From: Bradyrhizobium sp. CCBAU 53421
GTDB lineage: Bacteria; Pseudomonadota; Alphaproteobacteria; Rhizobiales; Xanthobacteraceae
DNA: 64,000 bases
NCBI RefSeq assembly: GCF_015291625.1
Contig: NZ_CP030047.1
Coordinates: 62,001 to 126,000 of the forward strand
Reading direction: 5' to 3'
The position numbers and the translations under genes are program-made. This document shows, piece by piece, positions 37,493 to 48,382 of the stretch (the stretch's first letter is position 1; every line of letters starts with the position of its first letter). Under the pieces are notes generated by a model. It was not told the origin of the DNA, made no database searches, and was given only the letters and a program-made list of their open reading frames with translations.

Positions 37493-40400
37493 AGGCACCC
37501 AGACCCATCCCGCCGGCGGTGCGCGACGCGCAGGCGCGCGCGTCCGATCCGAAGGCGTCGACCTTCGTGTCGGCCAATGCCGGCTCTGGCAAGACCCACG
37601 TGCTGGTGCAGCGCGTGATCCGCCTTTTGCTGTCAGGCGTGCCGCCGGAGAAGATCCTCTGCATCACCTTCACCAAGGCGGCCGCGGCCAACATGGCCGA
37701 ACGCGTGTTCACGACGCTCGGCCATTGGGTGACGCTGGATGATGCCGGGCTCGATGCCGCGATCCGCGAGGCCGGCATTGCGCATCCCTCCGCCTCGCTG
37801 CGGCGCGAGGCGCGAAAACTGTTTGCTTGCGCGCTGGAGACGCCCGGCGGGTTGAAGGTGCAGACCATTCACGCGCTGTGCACCCGATTGCTGCAACAGT
37901 TCCCGTTCGAGGCCAACGTGCCGGCGCGCTTTGCCGTACTCGACGACCGCGACCAGAACGAGATGATGGAACGCGCCAATCTCGCGGTGTTCCTCGAAGC
38001 GTCGCGGATTCCCGACAGCCCCATCGGCCGCGCGCTGCGAACGGCGATGGCAAATGCCGCCGACGTCACCTTCAAGGAGGTGGTCCGCGAGGCCTGCCTC
38101 AGCCGCGACCACTTCATGGCCTGGACCGATGCCGCCGGCAACGCCGCGGCCGCAGCCGCGCAGATGTCGGCCGCGCTCGGCGTTCCTTCCGATATTCGCA
38201 TCGAGGATGTCGAGCGCGAGATCGTCGACGGACCGAACCTGCCGCGCGCGAGCTGGAAGGAGCTGGCGACGCTGCTCGACACCAGCAGCAAGGCGGACCA
38301 GAAGCAGGCCGAGCGGCTGCGCAGCGCGCTGACCTTTACCGGCGCGGCCCAGGTCGATGAATATCTCGGCGTATTCCTGACCGACGACCGCGCGCCGCGC
38401 GCGTCGGTCATCACCAACAGCTTCATCAAGAAGAACGCCGTCGCGGGCCATCGGTTCGAGGCGGAGATCGACCGGCTCGGCCCCTTGATCGAGCGCCGCC
38501 GCGCCGTGGTCGCGCGCGATCGCACCGAGGCGCTGATCCATATCGCGACCGCGGCTGCCGCGCACTACCGGCGCGAGAAGCTGGAGCGCGGCCTGCTCGA
38601 CTATGACGATCTGATCGACAAGACGCTGGCGATGCTCGACCGCGTCTCCTCGGGCTGGGTGCATTACAAGCTCGACCGCGGCGTCGATCACGTGCTGATC
38701 GACGAGGCGCAGGATACCAGCCCGCGGCAATGGGACATCGTCGCGCACATCATCTCGGAATTCACCTCCGGCGCCGGCGCGCGCGACGGCCTCGTGCGCA
38801 CGGTGTTCGCGGTGGGCGACGAGAAGCAGTCGATCTTCTCGTTCCAGGGCGCCGCACCGCGCGAATTCGATCTGCGCCGGCGCGAGCTGAAGCGGCGGTT
38901 CGAGGAGGCCGGGCTGAAATTCGATCCGGTGTCGTTCACCTATTCGTTCCGCTCCGGGCCGGTGATCCTGCATTCGGTCGACCATGTGTTCCGCGAGCAG
39001 GAGATCTTCCGCAGCATTCATGCGGTCGAGAACGGCTATCCGATCCATAATGCGATGACTGACGCCGGCCCCAGCCTGATCGAGCTGTGGGATCTCGCCG
39101 TCGCCGACGACCGCCAGGACATCGAAGGCTGGCGCGCGCCGTTCGATGGCGTCTCGGTGACCAGCCCCGAGGTGAAGCTGGCGCGGCGCATCCAGGCCGA
39201 GATCAAGCGTCTCGTCTCCAGCGGCACCATGACCGGCAGCGAAGGCGGACGGCGGCCATTGCGTTACGGCGACATGCTGATCCTGGTGCGGCGGCGCGGC
39301 AACGCCTTCGACGCGGTGATCCAGGCACTGAAGCACGCGGGCATCCCGGTCGCCGGCGCCGACCGGCTGAAGCTGACCGAGCACATCGCGATCATCGACC
39401 TGATGAACCTCGCCGACGCGCTGCTGCTGCCGCAGGACGACCTCGCGCTCGCTGTGGCGCTGAAGAGCCCGCTGTTGGGCCTCGACGACGACGACCTGTT
39501 CAAGCTGGCGTATCAGCGTCGCGGCTCGCTGCGCGAGGCACTGACCGCGCAGGCACCGAGCGACGAACGGTTCGCGGCGGCGCTGGGGCGGCTCGAACAA
39601 TGCGAGCGCCGCTTCACCGCGGAGACGCCGTTTGCGTTCTACGCCTGGCTGCTCGGCGGCGACGGCGGGCGCGCCCGTATCCTGCGCCGGCTCGGCCACG
39701 AGGCCAATGACGCGCTCGATGAATTCCTCGAACTGGCGCTGAGCTATGAGCGCAAGGCACCGGCCTCGCTGCAGGGCTTCATTGCCTGGCTGCGCGCCGC
39801 CGACACCGAGGTGAAGCGCGACATGGAGATCTCGCGCGACGAGGTCCGCGTCATGACCGTGCACGGCGCCAAGGGCCTCGAGGCATCGGTGGTGTTCCTG
39901 GTCGACACCACGACCTCGCCGTCGGACACACAGCGGCTGCGACTGATCCATCTGCCGCAAGGCAACGCGGCGCCGAACGCGCCCGGCGTCGTGGTGTGGG
40001 CGGGCAAGAAGGCCGAGGATCCGCCCGGCGTCGCCGACGCGCGCAAGGCGATGCTCGGCGACACCGAGGACGAATATCGCCGCCTGCTCTATGTCGCGAT
40101 GACGCGTGCGGCCGACCGGCTGATCGTCGGCGGCTGCATGCCCGGCAACATGAACACGGTGCGGAAATCCTCCTGGTACGATCTGATCACCAAGGGGCTC
40201 GCCAATGCCGGGCTGAAGCTCGAAGAGATCGAGATGCCGTCTGGCAAGGTGATGCGCTATTCGCGCCCGGACGACGCGGCCGATCTCACCGGCGCTGCGG
40301 CGTCAACGGCGGTAGCGCCGATCGCGCTGCCGTCCTGGCTGCGGACGGCGGCCGCACCTGAAGCCTCCGCGATGGGTGTGCTCCGCCCATCCGACCCGGC

Positions 40401-40962
40401 TGACGGCGACAGCCATCCGATCCGAACCGGCGAATCGGTGCTGCTGCGCGCCCGCGCCCTGCAACGCGGCACGCTGGTGCATCGCCTGCTGCAATCGCTG
40501 CCCGATGTCGCGGTGGAACGAAGGCTCGGCGCGGCGCTCGGCTATCTTGCGCGCAACGCCGATGGCTGGAGCGAGGAAGAGCGCGCGGCGCTGGCTCGCC
40601 AAGTGGTCGCCCTGACCGTCGATCTGCGCTTCGCGCCGGTGTTTGCCCCCGGCAGCCGTGCCGAGGTTTCGATCGTGGGCCGGCTGGAGCGGCCGGGCCA
40701 GCCGAAGGCGCTGGTCTCGGGCCAGATCGACCGGCTGATGGTGACGCCGAATGAGGTCCTGATCGTCGATTTCAAGACCAACCACGCCCCGCCAAAGACC
40801 GCCGCCGAGGCCCCCAAGGGTTATATCCGGCAGCTCGCGCTGTACCGTGCGGTGCTGGCAAAGCTTTATCCCCAAAGGATCATCCACGCCGCCCTGCTCT
40901 GGACCGAAACCCCTGAAATGATGGAGATTTCCGCCCACGCGCTGGACGCCGGGCTGGCATAA
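37489..40962 (+). CDS. addA: Double-strand break repair helicase AddA (alpha type)
   Basis: UvrD-type helicase-nuclease subunit, 1157 aa from the GTG at 37489 which overlaps the addB stop. Motifs in order: Walker A FVSANAGSGKTHVLVQR (about residues 24-40), CITFTKAAAANMAERV, LDYDDLI, Walker B VLIDEAQDTSPRQWD, VGDEKQSIFSFQGA, the MTVHGAKGLEA and RLLYVAMTRAADRLIVGG helicase motifs, and a C-terminal nuclease domain with LVSGQIDRLMV and VLIVDFKTNHAPP. All catalytic motifs are intact. addB-addA-trxA order is common in Rhizobiales. Confidence 0.96.
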   Translation: MKAPRPIPPAVRDAQARASDPKASTFVSANAGSGKTHVLVQRVIRLLLSGVPPEKILCITFTKAAAANMAERVFTTLGHWVTLDDAGLDAAIREAGIAHPSASLRREARKLFACALETPGGLKVQTIHALCTRLLQQFPFEANVPARFAVLDDRDQNEMMERANLAVFLEASRIPDSPIGRALRTAMANAADVTFKEVVREACLSRDHFMAWTDAAGNAAAAAAQMSAALGVPSDIRIEDVEREIVDGPNLPRASWKELATLLDTSSKADQKQAERLRSALTFTGAAQVDEYLGVFLTDDRAPRASVITNSFIKKNAVAGHRFEAEIDRLGPLIERRRAVVARDRTEALIHIATAAAAHYRREKLERGLLDYDDLIDKTLAMLDRVSSGWVHYKLDRGVDHVLIDEAQDTSPRQWDIVAHIISEFTSGAGARDGLVRTVFAVGDEKQSIFSFQGAAPREFDLRRRELKRRFEEAGLKFDPVSFTYSFRSGPVILHSVDHVFREQEIFRSIHAVENGYPIHNAMTDAGPSLIELWDLAVADDRQDIEGWRAPFDGVSVTSPEVKLARRIQAEIKRLVSSGTMTGSEGGRRPLRYGDMLILVRRRGNAFDAVIQALKHAGIPVAGADRLKLTEHIAIIDLMNLADALLLPQDDLALAVALKSPLLGLDDDDLFKLAYQRRGSLREALTAQAPSDERFAAALGRLEQCERRFTAETPFAFYAWLLGGDGGRARILRRLGHEANDALDEFLELALSYERKAPASLQGFIAWLRAADTEVKRDMEISRDEVRVMTVHGAKGLEASVVFLVDTTTSPSDTQRLRLIHLPQGNAAPNAPGVVVWAGKKAEDPPGVADARKAMLGDTEDEYRRLLYVAMTRAADRLIVGGCMPGNMNTVRKSSWYDLITKGLANAGLKLEEIEMPSGKVMRYSRPDDAADLTGAAASTAVAPIALPSWLRTAAAPEASAMGVLRPSDPADGDSHPIRTGESVLLRARALQRGTLVHRLLQSLPDVAVERRLGAALGYLARNADGWSEEERAALARQVVALTVDLRFAPVFAPGSRAEVSIVGRLERPGQPKALVSGQIDRLMVTPNEVLIVDFKTNHAPPKTAAEAPKGYIRQLALYRAVLAKLYPQRIIHAALLWTETPEMMEISAHALDAGLA

Positions 40963-41077
40963 GTTCATGTCGGCGTGAGCGAGCTTGACCCGGCAAGGGG
41001 GCATTCATACGTTTGCCCCATGCTCCCGGGCGCGATTCTCAACCGCGCCCTTTGTCTCAACCGAACGAGGTACTCAC

Positions 41078-41398
41078 ATGGCCGTTGGCAAGGTTTCTGA
41101 CGCCGATTTCGAAGCCGAAGTGCTCAAGGCGACCGGGCCGGTGGTCGTCGACTTCTGGGCCGAATGGTGCGGCCCCTGCCGCATGATCGCGCCCGCTCTC
41201 GATGAGATTTCCGGCGCGATGGGCGACAAGGTCAAGATCGTGAAGCTCAACGTCGACGAGAGCCCGAAGACCGCGTCGAAGTATGGCGTGATGTCGATCC
41301 CGACCCTGATGATCTTCAAGGGCGGCGAGATGGCCTCCCGTCAGGTCGGCGCCGCGCCGAAGGCCAAGCTGCAGCAGTGGATCACCGCTGCGGTCTGA
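41078..41398 (+). CDS. trxA: Thioredoxin
   Basis: Small (106 aa) cytoplasmic dithiol-disulfide reductase that supplies electrons to reductases and maintains protein thiols. The active site is WCGPC in [22 protein letters not shown], and the cis-Pro loop is [15 protein letters not shown] 41078 has ACGAGG upstream. The 115-base gap from addA contains TTGACC (40985) and CATACG (41006), a weak promoter candidate. A strong terminator follows. Confidence 0.97.
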   Translation: MAVGKVSDADFEAEVLKATGPVVVDFWAEWCGPCRMIAPALDEISGAMGDKVKIVKLNVDESPKTASKYGVMSIPTLMIFKGGEMASRQVGAAPKAKLQQWITAAV

Positions 41399-41424
41399 TC
41401 CGTTTCGAATTAGCTGATTTGTGC

Positions 41425-41454
41425 AAACGGCCGGCGTCATGCCGGCCGTTTTGC
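41425..41454 (+). terminator. trxA terminator
   Basis: AAACGGCCGGC (41425-41435) pairs with GCCGGCCGTTT (41441-41451) around GTCAT and continues into a short T-run, 27 bases after the trxA stop. Confidence 0.85.
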
Positions 41455-41651
41455 TTTGCGCAAGACGCCCTGCTCGGAAGCAGTGTTCTTGCAAAGGTCG
41501 GTGGATATGCGATGCGAGCCCACATATGGCCAATCTCGCCCGCGGCACGGTCAGTCGTCGCGGCATCCCGATCCTGCTGTCGCCCCGCCGCGAATAGGAA
41601 CCCGAGCGATCGGCGCAAGTTCTGGTGTCAAATGGCCCTCAGGAGGGATCC

Positions 41652-42110
41652 ATGTCGAACCCCAGATCAACCGCGCAGGTCGCGGGACATCCTATCCATC
41701 CGATGCTGATTCCATTTCCGGTCGTATGCTTTGTTTTGACCTTCGTTGCCGATCTCGCATTCTGGAAGACGGGCACTGACTTCTGGTCCAGTGCCTCGCT
41801 CTGGCTGCTTGGCATCGGCTTGATCATGGCCGCACTCGCCGCCGTCGCCGGCGTGATCGATCTCCTCGGAGACGATCAGGTCCGCAACCTGTCCGATGCG
41901 TGGCAGCACGCCGGCGGGAACGTGATCGCGGTGCTGATCGCGCTGTTCAATTGGTATTCGCGCTTCGAGCACGGCGCATCAGCCATCGTGCCGACCGGCC
42001 TCGCCCTATCGCTCATCGTGGTCCTGATCCTGCTGTTCACCGGCTGGAAGGGCTGGGAGATGGTCTATCGCGAGCATGTCGGCGTGTCCGACGAGGCGCA
42101 TATCCACTAG
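41652..42110 (+). CDS. DUF2231 membrane protein
   Basis: A 152-aa inner-membrane protein with four hydrophobic helices. The N-terminal GHPIHPMLIPFPVVCFVLTFVADLAFWKTGTDFW is the DUF2231 signature, whose His residues hint at metal or heme binding, though no function is established. AGGAGG six bases before ATG 41652 is a strong ribosome site. It stands alone between trxA and a metallophosphatase gene. Confidence 0.88.
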   Translation: MSNPRSTAQVAGHPIHPMLIPFPVVCFVLTFVADLAFWKTGTDFWSSASLWLLGIGLIMAALAAVAGVIDLLGDDQVRNLSDAWQHAGGNVIAVLIALFNWYSRFEHGASAIVPTGLALSLIVVLILLFTGWKGWEMVYREHVGVSDEAHIH

Positions 42111-42126
42111 CTGGCGAATCCGCCAT

Positions 42127-42162
42127 GTAGCCCGGATTTCGCTGCGCTCCGTTCGGGCTGCG
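42127..42162 (+). repeat. Partial GTAGCCCGGAT repeat
   Basis: GTAGCCCGGATTTCGCTGCG and CTCCGTTCGGGCTGCG, a degenerate unit of the family seen complete at 42950-43038. Confidence 0.6.
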
Positions 42163-42203
42163 CGCCGCCGATTACCTGATCGGCGCCGCCGATTACCTGA
42201 TCC
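42162..42203. repeat. Tandem 21-bp duplication
   Basis: GCGCCGCCGATTACCTGATC followed by G, then the same 20 bases followed by C: two adjacent 21-bp units differing only in the last base. The second unit covers the stop codon and last codons of the minus-strand metallophosphatase gene. Confidence 0.85.
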
Positions 42204-42933
42204 ATCCCGTCGCCAGCGCCGAGGCGAGCTCGGCCTGGCCATTGCGCCGCGCCAGCGCGGCCATCGCCTCGTGATCGTAGGGGATATGGCGGAAGGTCAC
42301 CTGCCAGTCGCGATCGACCCGTTCGAGGATCGCGTAGCGCGCATCGGGCGAGCCGGCCTCGACGACATGCGGATGCGGCTTGCCGGCGCGATAGCCGGGT
42401 GAGCCGACGCTGCCGGGATTGACGATCAGCCGGCCGTCACGAAGCCGCACCGCGCGCGCGGTATGGGTGTGCGCGCAAAGGATCAGCGATTGCGTGACGC
42501 CGTCCGCCCTCGCCTCGATCGCTTCCAGCGCGGACATGCAGACTTCGCCGCCCGGCAGCACCGTGTCGAGCCAATAGGTCTCGTCGTCCTGCGGCGTGGC
42601 GTGACAGAGGAACACCGCGTCGCGATAGACCGCATTCGCCGGCAGCGTGCGCAGCCAGTCGAGATGCCGCGGCTCGAGCTGGGTATAAGTCAGCCGCTCC
42701 CAGGCGCCCATTTTCTCGTGCGGACGGTCGATCAGATAGCGGTCGTGATTGCCAAGCAGATGGACCGCGTCGAGCGCCATCAGCATGTCGATGGTCGGCC
42801 GGGCGTCGAGCGGCCCGCTCACCATGTCGCCGAGACCGACGATGTCGGAAATGCCCTGCGCGCGAATGTCCGACAGCACCGCTTCAAGCGCGAGATGGTT
42901 GCCGTGGATGTCGGCGATCGCAGCAAAACGCAT
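42193..42933 (-). CDS. Metallophosphoesterase family protein
   Basis: A 246-aa calcineurin-like phosphoesterase. All metal-site motifs are visible: FAAIADIHGNHLALEAVL, IVGLGDMVSGP, HLLGNHDRY, FLCHATPQDD and LCAHTHTARAVR, followed by LIVNPGSVGSPGY, a combination typical of the YfcE/MJ0936-like group. The substrate cannot be predicted. It is flanked on both sides by repeats of the GTAGCCCGGAT family. Confidence 0.9.
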   Translation of the reverse strand: MRFAAIADIHGNHLALEAVLSDIRAQGISDIVGLGDMVSGPLDARPTIDMLMALDAVHLLGNHDRYLIDRPHEKMGAWERLTYTQLEPRHLDWLRTLPANAVYRDAVFLCHATPQDDETYWLDTVLPGGEVCMSALEAIEARADGVTQSLILCAHTHTARAVRLRDGRLIVNPGSVGSPGYRAGKPHPHVVEAGSPDARYAILERVDRDWQVTFRHIPYDHEAMAALARRNGQAELASALATGWIR

Positions 42934-42949
42934 GGTGTGTTGTCCTCCC

Positions 42950-43038
42950 GTAGCCCGGATGGAGCGAAGCGTAATCCGGGAGGGCTTCCGTGACGGATTG
43001 AAGGGCCCCGGATTTCGCTTCGCTCCATCCGGGCTACG
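42950..43038. repeat. Full copy of the GTAGCCCGGATGGAGCGAAG palindromic repeat
   Basis: Arms GTAGCCCGGATGGAGCGAAG (42950-42969) and CTTCGCTCCATCCGGGCTAC (43018-43037) are exact reverse complements, extended inward by AATCCGG/CCGGATT-like pairs. It lies just upstream of the metallophosphatase start and after the end of folC. Confidence 0.88.
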
Positions 43039-43047
43039 ACACCGACA

Positions 43048-44391
43048 TCATGCAGGAGGCGTGCCGTTGGCCGCAAGCACCGGGCCGGCGAGGTACAGCG
43101 AGCCGGTGATCAGGATGCGCGGCGGCACCTCGTAGGCCAGCGTGGCGAGCCGTTGCAGCGCGGCGTCGACGCCAGTTGCGATCTCGACGCGCATGCCGAG
43201 CGCACGCGCGGCGTCGGCGAGCTTGTCCGGCGCCATGCCGTTGTCGCGGCCGGGCACCGGGACCGCGATGATATGGCGCGTCAACCCGGCGAAATTGGCG
43301 AGGAAGGCGTTGGCATCCTTGTTGGCCATCATGCCCGCGATCACGACCAGCGGCCGCGACACGCGCTCCTCGAGATCGCCGAGCGCCGCCGCGGCGACGC
43401 GGCCGCCCTCGGCATTGTGGCCGCCATCGAGCCAGACCTCGGAGCCCTGCGGTCCCTGGCAGACGAGGCTGCCCGCGACCAGCCGCTGCATCCGCGCCGG
43501 CCATTCCGCATTGACGATGCCGGCCTCGAAGGCCGCGATGTTGAGCTTGAAGGTACCGATCGCGCGCAAGGTTGCGATCGCAAGGCCCGCATTGTCGAAC
43601 TGGTGCCGGCCGAACAGTTTTGGCGCGGCGAGATCCATCAGGCCACGCTCGTCCTGATAGACGAGGCGGCCGCGCTCGACGCCGACATGCCATTGCTGGC
43701 CGGCGGCATGCAGCGGTGCGCGCATGCGGTTCGCTTCCGCCTCGATCACGGCCATCGCATCCGGCGCCTGCTCGGCCGAGATCACAGGCACCTTGCGCTT
43801 GATGATCGCGGCCTTCTCGCCGGCGATCAGGGCCAGCGTATCGCCGAGGAATTCCATGTGATCCATGCTGACCGGGGCGATCACCGAAGCCAGCGGCGTC
43901 TCGACCACATTGGTGGAATCGAGCCGGCCGCCGAGGCCGACCTCGAGCAGCGCGACGTCGGCCGGATGCTTCGCGAACAGGCAGAACGCCACCGCGGTTT
44001 CCATCTCGAAGATGGTGATGGGATGGCCAGCGTTGATCCGCTCGCAATGCTCGAACGTCTCGCGCAGCTCGTCGTCGCCGACGAGCTTGCCGCCGCCGGT
44101 TGCACCCAGCCGGTAGCATTCGTTGAGCCGCACCAGATAGGGCGAGGTGAAGACGTGCACGTGCAGGCCGGCGGCTTCGAGGATCGCGCGCAGATAGGCG
44201 ATCGTCGAGCCCTTGCCGTTGGTACCGGCGACATGGATCACCGGCGGCAGCTTGCGCTCGGGATGATCGAGCCGCTCCATCAGGCCGCGCATGCGATCGA
44301 GGCTGAGATCGATGCGCTTCGGATGCAGCGCCGATATCCGCGCGATCAACGCCTCGAACGAGGGTTGCGATGGGGCGGCGCTTGCGGTCAC
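43048..44391 (-). CDS. folC: Folylpolyglutamate synthase / dihydrofolate synthase
   Basis: Mur-ligase-type enzyme that adds glutamate to dihydropteroate and to folates. 447 aa with GTG 44391 as start, which overlaps the accD stop. [21 protein letters not shown] is the P-loop, [11 protein letters not shown] and [14 protein letters not shown] the conserved folate-side motifs, and [16 protein letters not shown] the C-terminal domain signature. It is the last gene of the trpFBA-accD-folC run. Confidence 0.95.
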   Translation of the reverse strand: MTASAAPSQPSFEALIARISALHPKRIDLSLDRMRGLMERLDHPERKLPPVIHVAGTNGKGSTIAYLRAILEAAGLHVHVFTSPYLVRLNECYRLGATGGGKLVGDDELRETFEHCERINAGHPITIFEMETAVAFCLFAKHPADVALLEVGLGGRLDSTNVVETPLASVIAPVSMDHMEFLGDTLALIAGEKAAIIKRKVPVISAEQAPDAMAVIEAEANRMRAPLHAAGQQWHVGVERGRLVYQDERGLMDLAAPKLFGRHQFDNAGLAIATLRAIGTFKLNIAAFEAGIVNAEWPARMQRLVAGSLVCQGPQGSEVWLDGGHNAEGGRVAAAALGDLEERVSRPLVVIAGMMANKDANAFLANFAGLTRHIIAVPVPGRDNGMAPDKLADAARALGMRVEIATGVDAALQRLATLAYEVPPRILITGSLYLAGPVLAANGTPPA

Positions 44392-45329
44392 GCGTGCGGC
44401 GCGGCCGGCACCGTCTCCGGGGCCGTGACGATCTGGGCCGGCTCGGTGACGGCAACCGTGGGCTTGGACGCGGTTTCGAGCGCCGGCGCCCTGGTCAGCA
44501 GGCGGCACAGCCGCGCCAGCGTGGCTTTCATCTCGTGGCGATGCACGACCATGTCGACCATACCGTGCTCGCGCAGATATTCGGCGCGCTGGAAGCCTTC
44601 CGGCAGCTTCTCGCGGATGGTCTGCTCGATCACGCGCGCGCCGGCAAAGCCGATCAGCGCGCCTGGCTCGGCGATCTGGATGTCGCCAAGCATCGCGTAG
44701 GACGCGGTGACGCCGCCGGTGGTCGGATTGGTCAGCACGACGATGTAGGGCTGGCGCGCTTCGCGCAGCATCTGCACGCCGACGGTGGTGCGCGGCATCT
44801 GCATCAGCGACAGGATGCCTTCCTGCATCCGCGCGCCGCCGGATGCGGCGAACACGATGAAGGGCGACTTCTTCTCGACCGCGAGCTCGAGCCCGCGCAC
44901 CATCGCTTCACCGGCGGCCATGCCGAGCGAGCCGCCCATGAAATCGAAATCCTGCACCGCGACCACGACGCCGGCGCCCTCGAGCTTGCCGTAGCCGACC
45001 TTGATCGCGTCGTTCAGCCCGGTCTTGGTGCGGGCATCCTTGATGCGGTCGGCATATTTGCGCTCGTCGCGGAATTTCAGCGGATCGGCCGTCACCTCGG
45101 GCAGCGCGACGTCGAACCAGGTCTCGTTATCGAAGATCGACTTCAGCCGCGCCACCGCGCCCATGCGCATATGGTAGTTCGAGCCGGGGATCACGAACTG
45201 GTTGGCCTCGACGTCCTTGTAGAACACGAGCTGCCCGGAATCCGGGCACTTGATCCAGAGGTTTTCCGGCGTCTCGCGCCGCAGGATGTTGCGGATCTTC
45301 GGCCGGACGACGTTGGTGAGCCAGTTCAT
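44388..45329 (-). CDS. accD: Acetyl-CoA carboxylase carboxyltransferase subunit beta
   Basis: AccD with AccA transfers carboxyl from biotin to acetyl-CoA, giving malonyl-CoA for fatty acid synthesis. 313 aa from ATG 45329. The carboxyltransferase core is intact (DFNFMGGSLG-like [64 protein letters not shown]). The N-terminal zinc finger, four Cys in E. coli, is reduced to one Cys ([30 protein letters not shown] region, positions 2-3 of the pairs lost), apparently a trait of rhizobial AccD. A C-terminal Ala/Thr/Pro tail follows. Confidence 0.96.
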   Translation of the reverse strand: MNWLTNVVRPKIRNILRRETPENLWIKCPDSGQLVFYKDVEANQFVIPGSNYHMRMGAVARLKSIFDNETWFDVALPEVTADPLKFRDERKYADRIKDARTKTGLNDAIKVGYGKLEGAGVVVAVQDFDFMGGSLGMAAGEAMVRGLELAVEKKSPFIVFAASGGARMQEGILSLMQMPRTTVGVQMLREARQPYIVVLTNPTTGGVTASYAMLGDIQIAEPGALIGFAGARVIEQTIREKLPEGFQRAEYLREHGMVDMVVHRHEMKATLARLCRLLTRAPALETASKPTVAVTEPAQIVTAPETVPAAPHA

Positions 45330-45433
45330 GGTTCGCTCCGAAATGCGGGTCGGTCCCGCACCAGCTGGATATATGGCGGGCCGGGCGAACCCGGCAAGCC
45401 GCCGTCTGCGGCCTTGTTGCCGCAAAATGTGGC

Positions 45434-46266
45434 TTATTCAGCGGCCTGCTTGGCGCCCCGGACCCCCTGGGCCAGCGCCGACACCAGGTCCGCCACCGCG
45501 CTCACGGTCTTCGGCGTCGCGCGGCCCTCGGCATCGAGATTGGCACGCACCACATCGACGATCGCGGTGCCGACCACGGCGCCGTTAGCGTTCTCGGCGA
45601 TCGCGCGCGCCGTCTCGGGAGTGCGGATGCCGAAGCCGACGCAGACCGGCAGCTTGGTGTGCCGCTTGATGCGGGCAACCGCTTCCGCGACCACCTTCGA
45701 ATCGGCCGTCGCAGCGCCGGTGATGCCGGTGATCGAGACGTAATAGACAAAACCCGAGGTGTTCGCGAGCACCGCCGGCAGGCGCTTGTCGTCAGTGGTC
45801 GGCGTCGCCAGGCGAATGAAATTCAGCCCGGCCTTCAGCGCGGGGATGCAGAGCTCGGTGTCTTCCTCCGGCGGCAGGTCGACGATGATCAACCCGTCGA
45901 CGCCGGCCGTCTTGGCATCGGCCAGGAAGCTTTCGACGCCGTAGATGTAGATCGGATTGTAGTAGCCCATCAGCACGATCGGCGTCGCGTTGTCGTCCTT
46001 GCGGAAGTCGCGGACCATCGCCAGCGTCTTGCGCAACGTCATGCCGCCCTTGAGCGCGCGCAGGCCGGCCGCCTGGATCGACGGGCCGTCGGCCATCGGA
46101 TCGGTGAACGGCATGCCGATCTCGATGACGTCGGCGCCGGCCTTCGGCAGCGCCTTGAGGATGTCGAGCGAGGTTTTTGCGTCGGGATCGCCGGCCATCA
46201 CGAAGTTGACGAAGGCGGAGCGGCCCTGCTGCTTCAGTTCGGCGAAACGTGCGTCGATACGGGTGC

Positions 46267-46270
<4 letters not shown>
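45434..46270 (-). CDS. trpA: Tryptophan synthase alpha chain
   Basis: Cleaves indoleglycerol phosphate to indole, passed to TrpB through the complex tunnel. 278 aa from GTG 46270, which overlaps the trpB stop (GTGA). Catalytic Glu is in [20 protein letters not shown] and Asp in [32 protein letters not shown] and [11 protein letters not shown] follow. The open frame extends upstream through trpB, but that part is a shadow. Confidence 0.97.
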
Positions 46271-47484
<1,214 letters not shown>

Positions 47485-47526
47485 CGAACCATCAGTTCTT
47501 CTGGCCGCGTCGCGGCGCTGTTTCCA

Positions 47527-47655
47527 CTCCCTCGCCCCGCTCTTGCGGGGAGAGGGTTGGGGTGAGGGGTTCTTCCAATTGCTCGATCGTCATTGCGGCG
47601 CCCCTCACCCGCCCGCGCGTTGCGCGGTCGACCTCTCCCCGTAAACGGGGAGAGG
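47527..47655. repeat. Pair of facing repeats between trpF and trpB
   Basis: CCCTCGCCCCGCTCTTGCGG-GGAGAGGG (from 47527) and, inverted, GCCCCTCACCCGCCCGCGCG to the hairpin CCTCTCCCCG-TAAA-CGGGGAGAGG (47632-47655). The second unit contains the last 19 codons and the stop codon of trpF. Confidence 0.8.
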
Positions 47656-48306
47656 CGAAGAGGAGTCGGTTGCGCGTGCGGCGCGGATGAAGGCGCGGAT
47701 CAGCTCGGGATCCTTGACGCCGGGCGTGCGCTCGACGCCCGACGAGACGTCGACCCCGCCGGCGCGGGTGACGCGGACAGCTTCAGCCACGTTATCGGCA
47801 TTGAGCCCGCCGGAGACCATATAGGGCAGCGCGAGATCGAGATTTTCCAGCAGGTGCCAGTCGAACGGCGCACCGAGACCGCCCGGCCGCGTGGCATCCT
47901 TCGGCGCGCGGGCATCGAACAAGATCCGGTCGGCGACGCCGGCATAGCCCGGCAGCGGAGCGAGATCGGCTGCGGTCTCGACCGGCAGCGCCTTCATCAA
48001 CGGCAGGCCGAACTTCTGCTTAATGTCTCGCAGCCGCGCGGTGGTTTCCTTGCCGTGCAGTTGCAGGATATCCGGCCGCAGCGTCTCGACGATGTTCTCA
48101 AGCGTCGCGTCGTCGGCATCGACGGTCAGCGCGACCTTGACGGCGCGGCCCTTGGCGCGGCCGCCGAGCTCGCGCGCGGTCTCCAGGCTGACGTGGCGCG
48201 GCGACGGCGGAAAGAACACGAACCCGACCATATCCGCGCCGCCGTCGAGCGCGACGTCGAGCGTCTCGCGCGTGGACAGGCCGCAGATTTTGACGAGCAG
48301 GGGCAT
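47605..48306 (-). CDS. trpF: Phosphoribosylanthranilate isomerase
   Basis: Third-from-last step of tryptophan synthesis, a TIM barrel. 233 aa. VKICGLSTRETLDVALDGGADMVGFVFFPPSPRHV has the catalytic Cys, ILQLHGKET and ILFDAR the catalytic Asp, and VSGGLNADNVAEAV the phosphate site, then GVDVSSGVERTPGVKDPELI. The protein should end near IRAFIRAAR; the last ~19 residues (SSPLPVYGERSTAQRAGG) are encoded by a dispersed repeat, a repeat-derived tail. Followed by trpB. Confidence 0.95.
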   Translation of the reverse strand: MPLLVKICGLSTRETLDVALDGGADMVGFVFFPPSPRHVSLETARELGGRAKGRAVKVALTVDADDATLENIVETLRPDILQLHGKETTARLRDIKQKFGLPLMKALPVETAADLAPLPGYAGVADRILFDARAPKDATRPGGLGAPFDWHLLENLDLALPYMVSGGLNADNVAEAVRVTRAGGVDVSSGVERTPGVKDPELIRAFIRAARATDSSSPLPVYGERSTAQRAGG

Positions 48307-48382
48307 GGTCTCGAAACGGGTCTTTCAAAGCGGTTTTCGGGCGTCCGGAACAGGGGCTGGCCCGGGTCCGACGGGGCGGGTT

